Source: Neobacillus sp. Marseille-Q6967 (GTDB lineage: Bacteria > Bacillota > Bacilli > Bacillales > Cytobacillaceae). Taken from it: 64,000 nt of DNA. The stretch lies in assembly GCF_946151075.1 (NCBI RefSeq), contig NZ_OX267715.1, positions 1,899,881-1,963,880 of the forward strand. Reading direction: 5' to 3'. Shown here piece after piece: positions 9,093 through 18,927 of this stretch. The notes under the pieces are model-generated. The model made no database searches, was not told the origin of the DNA, and saw only the letters and a program-made list of their open reading frames with translations. Position numbers and translations under genes: made by a program. The stretch's first letter is position 1; each line of letters starts with the position of its first letter.

Positions 9093-9565
9093 GCTTTCGC
9101 ATTACTCCTTTTTTGAACCTCATTCACAATTCTGGCAAGGCCTAAACCGATTAAAAGATAGGCTAGATTCACAATTGTTGCCCCGAGAAAATTCCAATGA
9201 GTATATTTCACGATCTTAAAAAAAATTAAAAAATATTCAAGGCTGTTTACTGCAGCTAAAAAGGATAAACCATATAAAATCCTTGCTAGCTTTTCGGCTG
9301 TTTTAAAAAAAGCATTCGTAAATACTAAAACAAGCAGCGGAATCATAATGTCCCTGTATAATGGAACAACAATAAATAGAAATGGATTCTTCGTTGTTTC
9401 AAATTTATGCAAATTTAATGACATAATCGTGATGTAATTGGTAGTCACAATTGTCAATATCATAAAAACAATCGAATTTTCTAAAAAAGAAAACTTTTTC
9501 TTCTGAAAAAGGAAAAAATAACCAATCATGATCGTGAGAGCGATTGAAGCTGGCAACCCCATCAT
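9089..9565 (-). CDS. Small multi-spanning membrane protein, unknown
   Basis: 158 residues, four to five predicted transmembrane helices with Lys-rich loops (FQKKKFSF) and a basic C terminus. I do not recognise a named family with confidence; size and pairing suggest it is a partner of the CBO0543-type protein encoded directly downstream, whose start overlaps this stop. Its function is unknown. Confidence 0.7.
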   Translation of the reverse strand: MMGLPASIALTIMIGYFFLFQKKKFSFLENSIVFMILTIVTTNYITIMSLNLHKFETTKNPFLFIVVPLYRDIMIPLLVLVFTNAFFKTAEKLARILYGLSFLAAVNSLEYFLIFFKIVKYTHWNFLGATIVNLAYLLIGLGLARIVNEVQKRSNAKA

Positions 9566-9619
9566 GTTATTCAGTCCCTACATCGTTTTAAACTATTTTT
9601 CCCAATAATGAGAAAAAAT

Positions 9620-9642
9620 AAGCCGCCTGCAAAAGGCGGCTT
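9620..9642 (-). terminator. Terminator of the MFS gene
   Basis: AAGCCGCCT pairs with AGGCGGCTT. The right arm reaches the stop codon of the MFS gene, and the minus strand continues into a T-rich run. Confidence 0.85.
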
Positions 9643-10912
9643 AAATCTTAATCTCTTTGGTTCTGCGAGACCAGAATAAAACTGGGATAAGCAATAAGGA
9701 CAATAATCCACCAGCCACCGCCAATACAGGATAACTGGAGTGAGCCACAATCATGCCGGACAATGCACCCCCGGAAGCTCCTGATAAGGCAACAAAAACA
9801 TCCACTGTTCCTTGTGTTTTCGCCCTCGTTAATGTATTGGTAGAGTCCACAATCTGGGCTGTCCCGCTAATAAGGCCGAGATTCCATCCTAATCCAAGCA
9901 AAGACAAAGCGATGACTAGGATTAGAAGAGAATCACCCGGTGCAACTGCAGCCAATAATCCAGCCAAAAGCATTACAGCTCCAGAAGCCATAGCCATAAC
10001 CTTACGGCCAATTTTATCAATTAGAATCCCCGTTACAAGCGAAGGGAGATACATCGCACCTACATGAAAACCAATTACAAGGCCGATATCACCTAAATCG
10101 TGGCCATGATGTCTCATATGCACCGGGGTCATGGTCATAACTGCAACCATCACGATTTGAGTCACAACCATAATGGCTGCCCCGACCATAATGCCTCTTT
10201 TGTTTTCTACTTGGTCCGTATTTAGCGATTGGTGTTGTTCTTGGTTAGACGTCTCAATTGCCTTCGCCATCATCAATGGATCAGGACGAAGCATAACAAA
10301 CAATACAAGCCCTGCTAATATAAAGGCCGCAGCTGATAAAATAAACGGACCCGCAAGTGAAGGAACACCAACGGAGAGAGCAAATTTACCCATTACACCC
10401 ACTAGGTTGGGTCCTGCCACTGCTCCGAACGTGGTGGAAACCATGGCGATACTAATTGCCGTGGCTCGCTGTTTCTTATTTGCCAAGTCCGTACCTGCAT
10501 AGCGAGCCTGTAAATTGGATGCTGTCCCGGCACCGTAGATAAATAGTGAAATAAATAATAAGTATGGGTTATTTAGTATCGCGGCAAGAATGACTCCGAT
10601 GGCTCCAAGTCCGCCTGTCAAAAAACCTGTTGCCAGCCCTGTACGACGTCCATATCGTTGAGAAAGTCTGCCAACTACCAAAGCTGATCCTGCAGATCCT
10701 AATGTAAATAATGCGGATGGCAATCCTGTTACCGCATCTGTACCAAGCATTTGCTGTGCAAGAAGGGCACCTACCGTAATCCCAGCAGCTAAACCTGCCC
10801 CGCCAAAAATTTGTGAAAGACATACAACGATTAATGTTCGTTTGTACAAGGATTGTTGCTTTTCTATAGATACCACATATTGATGATTTAATTCATATCC
10901 TTTACTAGGCAT
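9641..10912 (-). CDS. MFS transporter (drug/metabolite efflux type)
   Basis: 423 residues, about 12 transmembrane helices. A basic loop GRLSQRYGRRTG after helix 2 matches the MFS motif A position, and the second half has the matching DKIGRKVM loop. The central cytoplasmic loop (residues about 205-240) is Gln/Asn-rich. The substrate is not readable; the overall look is of an exporter of the YfmO/YdgK kind. It is a single gene with its own RBS (AAGG) and terminator, flanked by CBO0543-type membrane genes on both sides. Confidence 0.82.
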   Translation of the reverse strand: MPSKGYELNHQYVVSIEKQQSLYKRTLIVVCLSQIFGGAGLAAGITVGALLAQQMLGTDAVTGLPSALFTLGSAGSALVVGRLSQRYGRRTGLATGFLTGGLGAIGVILAAILNNPYLLFISLFIYGAGTASNLQARYAGTDLANKKQRATAISIAMVSTTFGAVAGPNLVGVMGKFALSVGVPSLAGPFILSAAAFILAGLVLFVMLRPDPLMMAKAIETSNQEQHQSLNTDQVENKRGIMVGAAIMVVTQIVMVAVMTMTPVHMRHHGHDLGDIGLVIGFHVGAMYLPSLVTGILIDKIGRKVMAMASGAVMLLAGLLAAVAPGDSLLILVIALSLLGLGWNLGLISGTAQIVDSTNTLTRAKTQGTVDVFVALSGASGGALSGMIVAHSSYPVLAVAGGLLSLLLIPVLFWSRRTKEIKI

Positions 10913-11028
10913 GATGTACTACCTTGCTTCCCCATTTCATTACTTCTCCCCCTTGTTCTTTATCTATTTTCATTATCTTATAAAACAAGAAAAAAGGAAC
11001 AGAAATTTTATTCTGATCCTTCTTAAAG

Positions 11029-11502
11029 TTAAATCCATCTATATCTCGTGATCTTCTCAAACAAATACTGAAACCCATATAATAAATATGCTTTATAGTG
11101 TAAATAGATAAAAAATTGAAAATGATTGATCCCATTCAGGCTTATAATTTTACATTTTTTAAGAATATCTATAAATAGAAAAGCAAATAGTCCATCAGAA
11201 ATTAGATTTAATAACACAAACTTTTTAAAGTTTCCATACGAAATTTTGAGCAGCCACATGGAAAATGGCATATAGGGTCCTACACTAAATGGAAGTTCAT
11301 CCTTAAAGAATGATTTCCGCTTATCATAAAATTTCCACCAATTCCGCTTGTGCCCATACAAATGATTGATAATCTCAAAAATAACAATAAATATACCTGC
11401 AAACGAATAACGTTTGAAACTGCGCTTTCCGATCAATAACAACGATAACCAGGGAATGAGTATGATAGATAAATTAAATACTAAGTGCCTCTTTGAAATC
11501 AT
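11029..11502 (-). CDS. CBO0543-like membrane protein
   Basis: 157 residues with a hydrophobic N terminus and further membrane segments. It has the segment FSVGPYMPFSMWLLKISYGNFKKF, which parallels the PYSYFF...YVKW signature of the CBO0543-family protein at 8598-9092, though more diverged. It starts at an ATG preceded by GAGGTG. The gap to the MFS gene downstream is about 115 nt. Function unknown. Confidence 0.62.
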   Translation of the reverse strand: MISKRHLVFNLSIILIPWLSLLLIGKRSFKRYSFAGIFIVIFEIINHLYGHKRNWWKFYDKRKSFFKDELPFSVGPYMPFSMWLLKISYGNFKKFVLLNLISDGLFAFLFIDILKKCKIISLNGINHFQFFIYLHYKAYLLYGFQYLFEKITRYRWI

Positions 11503-11566
11503 AAATGTTTACACCTCAACCAACTTTTTATCCTCTTTTTAAAATATCCAAAAAATGATAAAAAAA

Positions 11567-11582
11567 CCGCCCATTTGGGCGG
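11567..11582 (-). terminator. Terminator of the amino-acid permease gene
   Basis: CCGCCCA/TGGGCGG stem shortly after the permease stop, followed on the minus strand by TTTTTT. Confidence 0.85.
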
Positions 11583-11598
11583 ACATTGTAAAAATCTA

Positions 11599-12993
11599 TT
11601 ATCCTGCTTTGATATTTTCAATTGAACTTTCTTTTTGTTCTTTGTTTTTGATTCTATATCCAACGTAAAGGATGATAAACCACACAGGTGCTACTACTAG
11701 GGCAACCCGCATCCCCTCAATAAAGGTCATTAAGATGATGACGAGGGCTAGAAACGCAAGTGCAATATAGGTTGAAATTGGATGCAGTGGCATTTTAAAG
11801 GCTAGTTTATCTACTTCTTCTTTTGTTTTTGATTGTCTGAACTTCAGTTGCGTCAGAAGAATGATTGTCCAGCTTGTAATAACGGCTACAGTAGCGACCG
11901 CAGAAATATACATAAATACTTTTTCTGGAACAATATAGTTTAATAATACCGCCACTAACAAAAATGATGACGAGAATAGAATTCCGCGTCTCGGTGTACT
12001 ATACTTGTTCAGTTTTCCAAAGAACTTTGGACCATTATTTTGCAGGGATAAATTATAAAGCATTCTTCCTGTACTAAATAAACCACTATTAAAAGCAGAC
12101 AAGGCAGCTGTCAACACGACAAAGTTAATGATATGAGCCGCTCCTGGTATTCCGATTTCATCAAATATCAACACAAACGGGCTGCCATTTGAACCAACTT
12201 CATTCCAAGGGAATAGAATCATCATAATTCCTAATGCGGCAATATAAAAGATTAATATCCGCCAAACTACATTGTTGATAGCAGATGGAATTGACTTTTG
12301 GGGATTCTCAGCCTCCCCTGCCGTAATCCCAACCAGTTCCACACCTCCAAATGAGAACATGACTAAAACCAATGATAGTAAAAGACCTTTAATTCCATTT
12401 GGTATAAATCCACCATGAACCCAGAGATTGTCAAATCCAATTGGCTGACCTTCGTTGCCGATACCTAGGAAGATCATCGCTAGTCCCATCAAAATCATTC
12501 CGATGATCGCCACTACCTTAATCATCGCGAACCAGAATTCAAACTCTCCAAATGCCTTTACATTGATCAAGTTTACCATTGTAATGACAATCAGCGCTGC
12601 CAGTGCAGACAGCCATTGCGGTATATCCGGCAACCAGTAGTTTACATAGACGCCAATAACGGTTAGTTCTGCCATCCCAACGACCACCCACATAAACCAA
12701 TAGGTCCAGCCCGTTAAGTATCCGGCAAAATGTCCTAAATAACGATTAGCATAGGAACTAAATGAACCGGAAACCGGCTCATCTACCGCCATTTCTCCTA
12801 ACGCTCTCATAATGGTAAAAATGACTAAGCCTCCCACTAAATAAGAAAGCAAAATGGCCGGCCCAGCCATTTGTATCGTTGAACTTGAGCCGTAGAAAAG
12901 ACCGACTCCAATTGCACCACCAAGTGCAATTAACTGGATGTGTCTGTTGGTTAACCCTCGTTGTAATTTCTCACTTTCGTGATGTTTCCCCAC
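11599..12993 (-). CDS. Amino-acid permease (AAT family; YbxG/YtnA/ProY-like)
   Basis: 464 residues, 12 predicted helices, APC superfamily. The N terminus HIQLIALGGAIGVGLFYGSS is the substrate-binding helix-1 motif with GAIGVGLF. LVMFSFGGVELVGITAGEAENPQKSIP is the conserved helix-6 region of AAT-family permeases. The start is a GTG at 12993 with AAGGTGG upstream. The exact amino acid cannot be told. It has its own terminator and, about 135 bp upstream, a 13-bp perfect dyad that could be an operator. Confidence 0.85.
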   Translation of the reverse strand: MGKHHESEKLQRGLTNRHIQLIALGGAIGVGLFYGSSSTIQMAGPAILLSYLVGGLVIFTIMRALGEMAVDEPVSGSFSSYANRYLGHFAGYLTGWTYWFMWVVVGMAELTVIGVYVNYWLPDIPQWLSALAALIVITMVNLINVKAFGEFEFWFAMIKVVAIIGMILMGLAMIFLGIGNEGQPIGFDNLWVHGGFIPNGIKGLLLSLVLVMFSFGGVELVGITAGEAENPQKSIPSAINNVVWRILIFYIAALGIMMILFPWNEVGSNGSPFVLIFDEIGIPGAAHIINFVVLTAALSAFNSGLFSTGRMLYNLSLQNNGPKFFGKLNKYSTPRRGILFSSSFLLVAVLLNYIVPEKVFMYISAVATVAVITSWTIILLTQLKFRQSKTKEEVDKLAFKMPLHPISTYIALAFLALVIILMTFIEGMRVALVVAPVWFIILYVGYRIKNKEQKESSIENIKAG

Positions 12994-13128
12994 ACCAAAT
13001 TTCCACCTTTCATCTAATTAATATTCTTCTAGAATAACGAATAAGTGCAAAATTTTCTATATAAAAGAAAATTCTTTAGATTCAAATTTTTATAGACATG
13101 GTAGATAGATTTAATTTACCTAATTTCA

Positions 13129-13159
13129 ATAGTTAACATAATATAATTATGTTAACTAT
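13129..13159. promoter_or_regulatory. Perfect 13-bp AT-rich dyad between the permease and GH1 genes
   Basis: ATAGTTAACATAA is followed by five bases and then its exact complement TTATGTTAACTAT. It lies upstream of the amino-acid permease and downstream of the glucosidase terminator. There is no T-run, so an operator for a dimeric repressor is more likely than a terminator. Confidence 0.5.
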
Positions 13160-13165
13160 CCTTAA

Positions 13166-13198
13166 AAAAACTCCCTCTAGTAACTAGAAGGAGTTTTT
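13166..13198 (-). terminator. Terminator of the 6-phospho-beta-glucosidase gene
   Basis: AAAAACTCC...TCTAGT pairs with ACTAGA...GGAGTTTTT (one base offset in the stem). It lies 12 nt after the stop. Confidence 0.8.
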
Positions 13199-13209
13199 GA
13201 GCTTTTGAT

Positions 13210-14667
<1,458 letters not shown>

Positions 14668-14852
14668 TTAATACCTCCAAGTACTCTGTCTAAAAAATTG
14701 ATATTTAAATTTTGAGTCTATAAAAACATAGTAATTTCATTTCGTAATATAGTAAATAAACAAAGAGAATCTAGTTATAAATGACAACGAAAGATATTTG
14801 TTTCACAAATGTAACACTGTGTTTCAAATATATTAACTAAGGGGTATTCAAA

Positions 14853-14873
14853 CTTAAAAAAACTCCCTCTAGT
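14853..14873 (-). repeat. Copy of the left half of the GH1 terminator
   Basis: These 21 bases are identical to 13161-13181 at the GH1 terminator, but the complementary right arm is degraded (TTATTCATAAAAGGCAG). It lies 3' of the carbamoylase gene and appears to be a decayed or duplicated terminator. Confidence 0.55.
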
Positions 14874-14917
14874 TATTCATAAAAGGCAGTTTTCAGGTAT
14901 TTGCCACTTCTGAAATT

Positions 14918-16207
14918 TTATAATAGCTTTAATGTCGTTCGAAATAGAACCTCGCATCCTAGTTCAACATCTTCAAAAGAGCTCCATTCGTCAGGATGAT
15001 GGCTAATACCGTTTTTGCTTCGCACGAAGATCATTCCTATTTTAGTTAAGTTACCCATTACCATTGCATCATGTGCGGCACCGCTTGGCAGGTGATGTAT
15101 AGGACAGTTTAATTCATGTAAACTTTCTTGTATCGCTTCATTCACCATAGGTGATCCCATTACGGACGGCACAGATTGCATCGGGTTAATTTCACAGTGC
15201 AATCCTCTATTTTTTGTAACTTCTCGAATGGAATTGAATATGCTTTTAACCGTTTCCTGTCTTCGATTGTCGGATATATCACGAACATCTAGTGTAAAAT
15301 CAACTCTTCCCGAGATCACGTTACTGCTTCCTGGTTTTACATCTAATTTTCCAACTGTTGCAACACTTCCGTTACTTTCCGCCGCGATTTTTTCAATTGC
15401 TATTAAGCATTCTCCAGCTGCAGTTAACGCATCTTTTCTCTCCGCCATTCCGATGGTACCTGCATGGCCTGCCTCACCAATTATGGTAATGTCAGCCCAA
15501 TCTCCTCCGGAAATTCCGCTTACTACACCGACACCCAAATCCTTGTTTTCCAAGACTTTTCCTTGTTCAATATGCACTTCTATGTATGCTTTTACCTGAT
15601 CTTTTCTAAATTGAGCTTTTTCAAGAGAATCTGGATTAACCCTTGTGAAGTACCCGCCCTCAATGCTTGCATTTTTCATGACCTCTAGATAGGATATTCC
15701 ATTTTTGTCCTTTGCTGATGCAAGATCTTTTCTTAATTGATCTGGTGAAATGGCTCCCGATATGGCTGTACTCCCTACGAAAGCATAGTCAAACCGTGCC
15801 CCCTCTTCATCTGTTAACGAGACCACTTTTACTGTTCTGTCAGGTTGAATCCCTTTTTCCTTCATAGTCCGGAGAACCTCAACCCCCATCAGAACACCCA
15901 TGGCCCCGTCAAAACGGCCGCCGGATTTTACCGTATCAATATGGGAGCCTATCAGAACTTCAGGTAAGTCAGGATTTTTACCGGGAATGGTCCCAAAAAT
16001 ATTCCCGGCTTCATCCATATACGGCTGTAAGTCTGCCTCTTCAAGGAGATGGAGTAAATGCTTTCTCGCTTGAACATCCTCTTGATCAAAGGAGATACGT
16101 GTCACACCTCCATCTTCTCCCCTGCCAATTTCTCCGAGAATCATGAGATCATCCCAAAGCCGCTTTCCATTTATGCTAAATTCACTTTTTTTACTTCTGC
16201 TTTTCAT
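14918..16207 (-). CDS. Zn-dependent amidase/N-carbamoyl-L-amino-acid hydrolase (M20 family)
   Basis: 429 residues, close to the family norm, hydrolysing N-carbamoyl amino acids, allantoate or similar ureido compounds. Metal-site segments in order: IGSHIDTV, GGRFDGAMG, TDEEGARF and YIEVHIEQG, with a late HHPDEWSS containing the last His ligand. The frame extends upstream to 16396, but the ATG at 16207 matches the family N terminus and has AGAGGG about 12 nt upstream; the extra 63 codons look non-coding. No hydantoinase or allantoinase gene is adjacent, so the true substrate is open. Confidence 0.85.
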   Translation of the reverse strand: MKSRSKKSEFSINGKRLWDDLMILGEIGRGEDGGVTRISFDQEDVQARKHLLHLLEEADLQPYMDEAGNIFGTIPGKNPDLPEVLIGSHIDTVKSGGRFDGAMGVLMGVEVLRTMKEKGIQPDRTVKVVSLTDEEGARFDYAFVGSTAISGAISPDQLRKDLASAKDKNGISYLEVMKNASIEGGYFTRVNPDSLEKAQFRKDQVKAYIEVHIEQGKVLENKDLGVGVVSGISGGDWADITIIGEAGHAGTIGMAERKDALTAAGECLIAIEKIAAESNGSVATVGKLDVKPGSSNVISGRVDFTLDVRDISDNRRQETVKSIFNSIREVTKNRGLHCEINPMQSVPSVMGSPMVNEAIQESLHELNCPIHHLPSGAAHDAMVMGNLTKIGMIFVRSKNGISHHPDEWSSFEDVELGCEVLFRTTLKLL

Positions 16208-16385
16208 ATTAAAATACGACCCTCTTTTCGTTAAATAACTACTCACTCTCAAATCACTATTCTTTTGGATGATAAACTTCCCTTTTGATTTTATCATAAT
16301 TCTATATTTCTTCTTCAACCTGCATTCTAAATTGAAAATGGTTTCTGCTTTCCCCCTTATAAAAAATGTGATGGTCGACAAAAAA

Positions 16386-16408
16386 AGAGCCAACAATGAG
16401 TTGACTCT
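16386..16408 (-). terminator. Terminator of the azoreductase gene
   Basis: AGAGCCAAC and GTTGACTCT pair with one mismatch. On the minus strand it follows the stop codon and runs into TTTTTTT. Confidence 0.75.
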
Positions 16409-16417
16409 TACGTATAT

Positions 16418-17053
16418 TTAAAAAGTTTGTGCTAAATCCTTTGCTCGTGCAATTGCATTTTCTTTAATTTCCTGTGCTTTATCTGGCATTGCGTTATGCC
16501 CCTCCACAAAAAGCCCCTCGAGAGAAGGAACTCCAAAGAATTGCATCATTACATCTAGATAACGGTGTCCCATTTCCATTTGAGCAGCAGGACCTTCAGA
16601 ATAAAAGCCGCCCCGTGCTTGAATATGCAATGCTTTTTTATCAGTTAATAATCCAACTGGACCTTGCTCTGTGTATTTAAAAGTTTTACCTGCAACAGCA
16701 ACAGAATCAAGATAAGCTTTCATGACTGGCGGGAATGAGAAGTTCCATAATGGCGTTACAAAAACATATTTATCAGCTGAAATAAACTGTTCACTTAATT
16801 CATTTAAACGGCTTACCTTAGCTTTTTCATCAACGGTTAATTCCTCAAATGCTTGACCTGATCGCAGCTTACCCCAACCGTTAAAAACATCAGCATCAAT
16901 ATAAGGAATATTTTCCTTATATAGATCAATGTGAATTATTTCATCATTTGGATTAAGCTCTTTATAAGTTTCAACAAATGTCTTTCCTACTGCCATACTA
17001 TATGATTGAGTGTGGTCATGGGGATGAGCTGTTATATACAATACTTTTGTCAT
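16418..17053 (-). CDS. azoR: FMN-dependent NADH-azoreductase
   Basis: 211-residue flavodoxin-like FMN protein that reduces quinones and azo compounds with NADH. N-terminal [21 protein letters not shown] holds the FMN phosphate-binding region. [27 protein letters not shown] (about residues 98-124) is the diagnostic AzoR flavin segment, followed by [11 protein letters not shown]. It starts at an ATG with AAAGGAT upstream. A TATAAT -10 element (17085-17090) sits against a palindrome that probably binds the MarR-type regulator encoded immediately upstream. Confidence 0.92.
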   Translation of the reverse strand: MTKVLYITAHPHDHTQSYSMAVGKTFVETYKELNPNDEIIHIDLYKENIPYIDADVFNGWGKLRSGQAFEELTVDEKAKVSRLNELSEQFISADKYVFVTPLWNFSFPPVMKAYLDSVAVAGKTFKYTEQGPVGLLTDKKALHIQARGGFYSEGPAAQMEMGHRYLDVMMQFFGVPSLEGLFVEGHNAMPDKAQEIKENAIARAKDLAQTF

Positions 17054-17084
17054 TTTAAATCTATCCTTTCATTATTAAATATGA

Positions 17085-17109
17085 ATTATATAGTTGTTAT
17101 AGCAACTAT
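17085..17109 (-). promoter_or_regulatory. azoR promoter -10 with MarR-type operator palindrome
   Basis: Minus-strand TATAAT (17085-17090) abuts a 20-bp near-perfect palindrome at 17090-17109 with ATAGTTG and CAACTAT arms. Binding there would block RNA polymerase at azoR. The same arms recur in the terminator of the adjacent marR gene. Confidence 0.68.
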
Positions 17110-17132
17110 TTTGCGTTTTTTATTCTAACAAA

Positions 17133-17158
17133 AAAATAGTTGCTTGTGCAACTATTTT
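17133..17158 (-). terminator. Terminator of the marR-type gene, sharing operator arms
   Basis: An 11-bp perfect stem (AAAATAGTTGC/GCAACTATTTT) with a TTGT loop overlaps the stop codon of the regulator and is followed on the minus strand by a T-run. The ATAGTTG/CAACTAT arms equal those of the operator 40 bp away. Confidence 0.75.
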
Positions 17159-17598
17159 GCTGACTGACAATTGGTTTCTACATTTTTCCGCATTTTCATT
17201 AATACTTTTTTAACTGTTTGTAATTCTTCATCCGAAATTCCAGAACACACGATTCGATTGAATTCTTCAGCAATAGGATTTACTTGTTCACCTAGTTTTT
17301 TGCCATTTTCAGTAAGAAACACCTTTAGCGAACGATTGTCAATTTCATTTACATATCTACAGATAAATCCCTTTTTTTCAAGACTAGTTAACATTCGGGC
17401 AATATTTGTTTTATCTTTATCTAGCCTTTTAGCTATTTCATTTTGTGTCAACCCGTCCTTTTCCCAGAGAAGCAATAAAATTAAATTTTGTTCAGGTGCA
17501 AGATTTAAAGGTGCTAACTTAGCCTTAATACAACTTGTTAGCGTTAGATCCGTTTGATGAAGTATAATACTTATATAATCATTAAAAAATATTTTCAT
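17152..17598 (-). CDS. MarR-family transcriptional regulator
   Basis: 148 residues with a winged helix-turn-helix: EKDGLTQNEIAKRLDKDKTNIARMLTSLEKKGFICR is the recognition region, followed by the wing DNRSLKVFLTENG. Such regulators usually sense quinones or other electrophiles and repress detoxification genes. It lies just upstream of azoR on the same strand, with an operator-like palindrome in the gap, so repression of azoR (and perhaps autoregulation) is the natural reading. Only one Cys is seen near the C terminus and one in the N-terminal helix (LTSCIKAK), so thiol sensing is possible but unproven. Confidence 0.88.
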   Translation of the reverse strand: MKIFFNDYISIILHQTDLTLTSCIKAKLAPLNLAPEQNLILLLLWEKDGLTQNEIAKRLDKDKTNIARMLTSLEKKGFICRYVNEIDNRSLKVFLTENGKKLGEQVNPIAEEFNRIVCSGISDEELQTVKKVLMKMRKNVETNCQSAK

Positions 17599-17696
17599 TT
17601 AAAAGCTCCTAACATCTTCCATATGAACGAATTATATTGAAATGGAATTTAACTGTCAATTAAACGAGTATTTGTCATGTCTAACCCAACAAAAAA

Positions 17697-17725
17697 GGCG
17701 TGCACACTAAAAACCTTGGCACGCC
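17697..17725 (-). terminator. Terminator of the YiaAB-like gene
   Basis: GGCGTGC/GCACGCC stem shortly after the stop at 17737, with TTTTTT following on the minus strand. Confidence 0.82.
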
Positions 17726-17736
17726 CTTGACTAAAT

Positions 17737-17997
17737 TTAACTATCTAATTTTTCACTTTTTCCTTTGCTGCTCTCTTCATAAAAACTGTCTTCCATATCC
17801 TCTTGGTTATCTCGTGTTACTTTTGCGACCATAAAAGATGATACAATAATTCCAATTGAACCCATAAAATAATAGCCTTTTACAAATAAAGGTTCCTCTA
17901 ATGTGTAAAGCCCAATGAACATTAATGAAGTAAAAATTGAAAATGATGCCCACGCTAGAAAAGTAAAATGCTGTGTATTACGCTTTCTTTTTTTCAA
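17737..17997 (-). CDS. YiaA/YiaB-like two-helix membrane protein
   Basis: 86 residues with two transmembrane helices (WASFSIFTSLMFIGLYTLE and GYYFMGSIGIIVSSFMVAK) followed by RDNQED and an acidic tail, which fits the YiaA/B two-helix domain. The start chosen is the TTG at 17997, six nt after AGGGGGA. The frame extends eight codons upstream to another TTG, but that would place the ribosome site inside the gene. Function unknown. Confidence 0.78.
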   Translation of the reverse strand: MKKRKRNTQHFTFLAWASFSIFTSLMFIGLYTLEEPLFVKGYYFMGSIGIIVSSFMVAKVTRDNQEDMEDSFYEESSKGKSEKLDS

Positions 17998-18251
17998 AAT
18001 AAATCCCCCTATTTTTAACAATTACTCACTAATATTACCATAAAAATACAATAAAGAAATTGAATTTTTTTAATTGTAAAAAAAATTATCCTCTTCCATC
18101 GTACCAGCTCAAAAAGACGTATTTCGCTATAATTACAACCTTCAGAATTTAAGTAGAATTAATATAACTCCCTCATTATTGTCAATATAGTAAGGAGGAA
18201 TTGTTTTCTCCTTTTTTATATTATCGGAATCGAAAAAGTGAGGGCATGCAA

Positions 18252-18815
18252 ATGATTGTTTATCACGGCTCTATTCGGAAGTTTGAACACTTTAATAAAG
18301 AACCAGAAGTTCATCATTTGAGGAACGAAATCGATACTATTGGTTTTTGGTTTACTTCTGATGTCAAAACAGCGAAACCTTTTGCCATTGGGACTGAGTC
18401 TGTTATTGAAACATCGAAAACGGAGTTTTGGGAGGATGGCGAACCGAAAGTAGTACAGATAAACAGGCCCGTTATGGGCTACATATATAAAGTATATATT
18501 GATGAACCAAATCTGAAGGTGTATGAATCCGAATCTGAGGATTCATATGATTTATTTATGAAGGAACGTGACAAATATTGTGATTATTTAGAAGGCAAAA
18601 AAAGAAACCCTACCTGGAAAGACGGGGCGATTCTGTTAAATAGAGAAGAAGCTAATGCTGAATTTCGTAAAAATCTAATTCGTCACGGTTATGATGGTTT
18701 TTTATTAAGAAATACCAAGATACTCGGAGAAATCACAGACATGTATTGCATTTTTTCGAGTGATACCCTCTACATTGCTGATGTCATGCATGTAGATGAT
18801 ATAGATAATGGATAA
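18252..18815 (+). CDS. ADP-ribosyltransferase-like protein, orphan
   Basis: 187 residues, starting at the second ATG, seven nt after GTGAGGG. The opening IVYHGSIRKFEHFN, then IGFWFTSDVKTAKPFA, resemble the N-terminal strand and the FxT/S..A..FA region of ART-fold domains seen in phage polyvalent proteins and some toxins. The catalytic Glu is not certain; candidates lie in the second half (for example GEITDMYCIFSSD). The latter part YDGFLLRNTK...YCIFSSDTLYI also matches the usual ending of such domains. It stands alone, with no adjacent antitoxin or phage gene. The family assignment is by pattern only. Confidence 0.55.
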   Translation: MIVYHGSIRKFEHFNKEPEVHHLRNEIDTIGFWFTSDVKTAKPFAIGTESVIETSKTEFWEDGEPKVVQINRPVMGYIYKVYIDEPNLKVYESESEDSYDLFMKERDKYCDYLEGKKRNPTWKDGAILLNREEANAEFRKNLIRHGYDGFLLRNTKILGEITDMYCIFSSDTLYIADVMHVDDIDNG

Positions 18816-18868
18816 CACAACATTCCTTTGGGTGAAAATTTATTCTTTTATTTATCAATAAAAATAGA

Positions 18869-18901
18869 ACAGAGCAAAAAACTTGAGATGTCTTGCTCTG
18901 T
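18869..18901. terminator. Bidirectional terminator between the ART-like gene and the siderophore operon
   Basis: ACAGAGCAA pairs with TTGCTCTGT, with T-rich sequence on the plus side and A-rich (T on the minus strand) on the other. It serves both converging units. Confidence 0.8.
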
Positions 18902-18927
18902 TGTCTTTTTTATTGGCACAGTTTAGT

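Noticed and set aside
16208..16396. 63-residue N-terminal extension of the carbamoylase-type hydrolase
   Set aside because: It is not typical of the family, and the ATG at 16207 has a ribosome site and matches the usual start.
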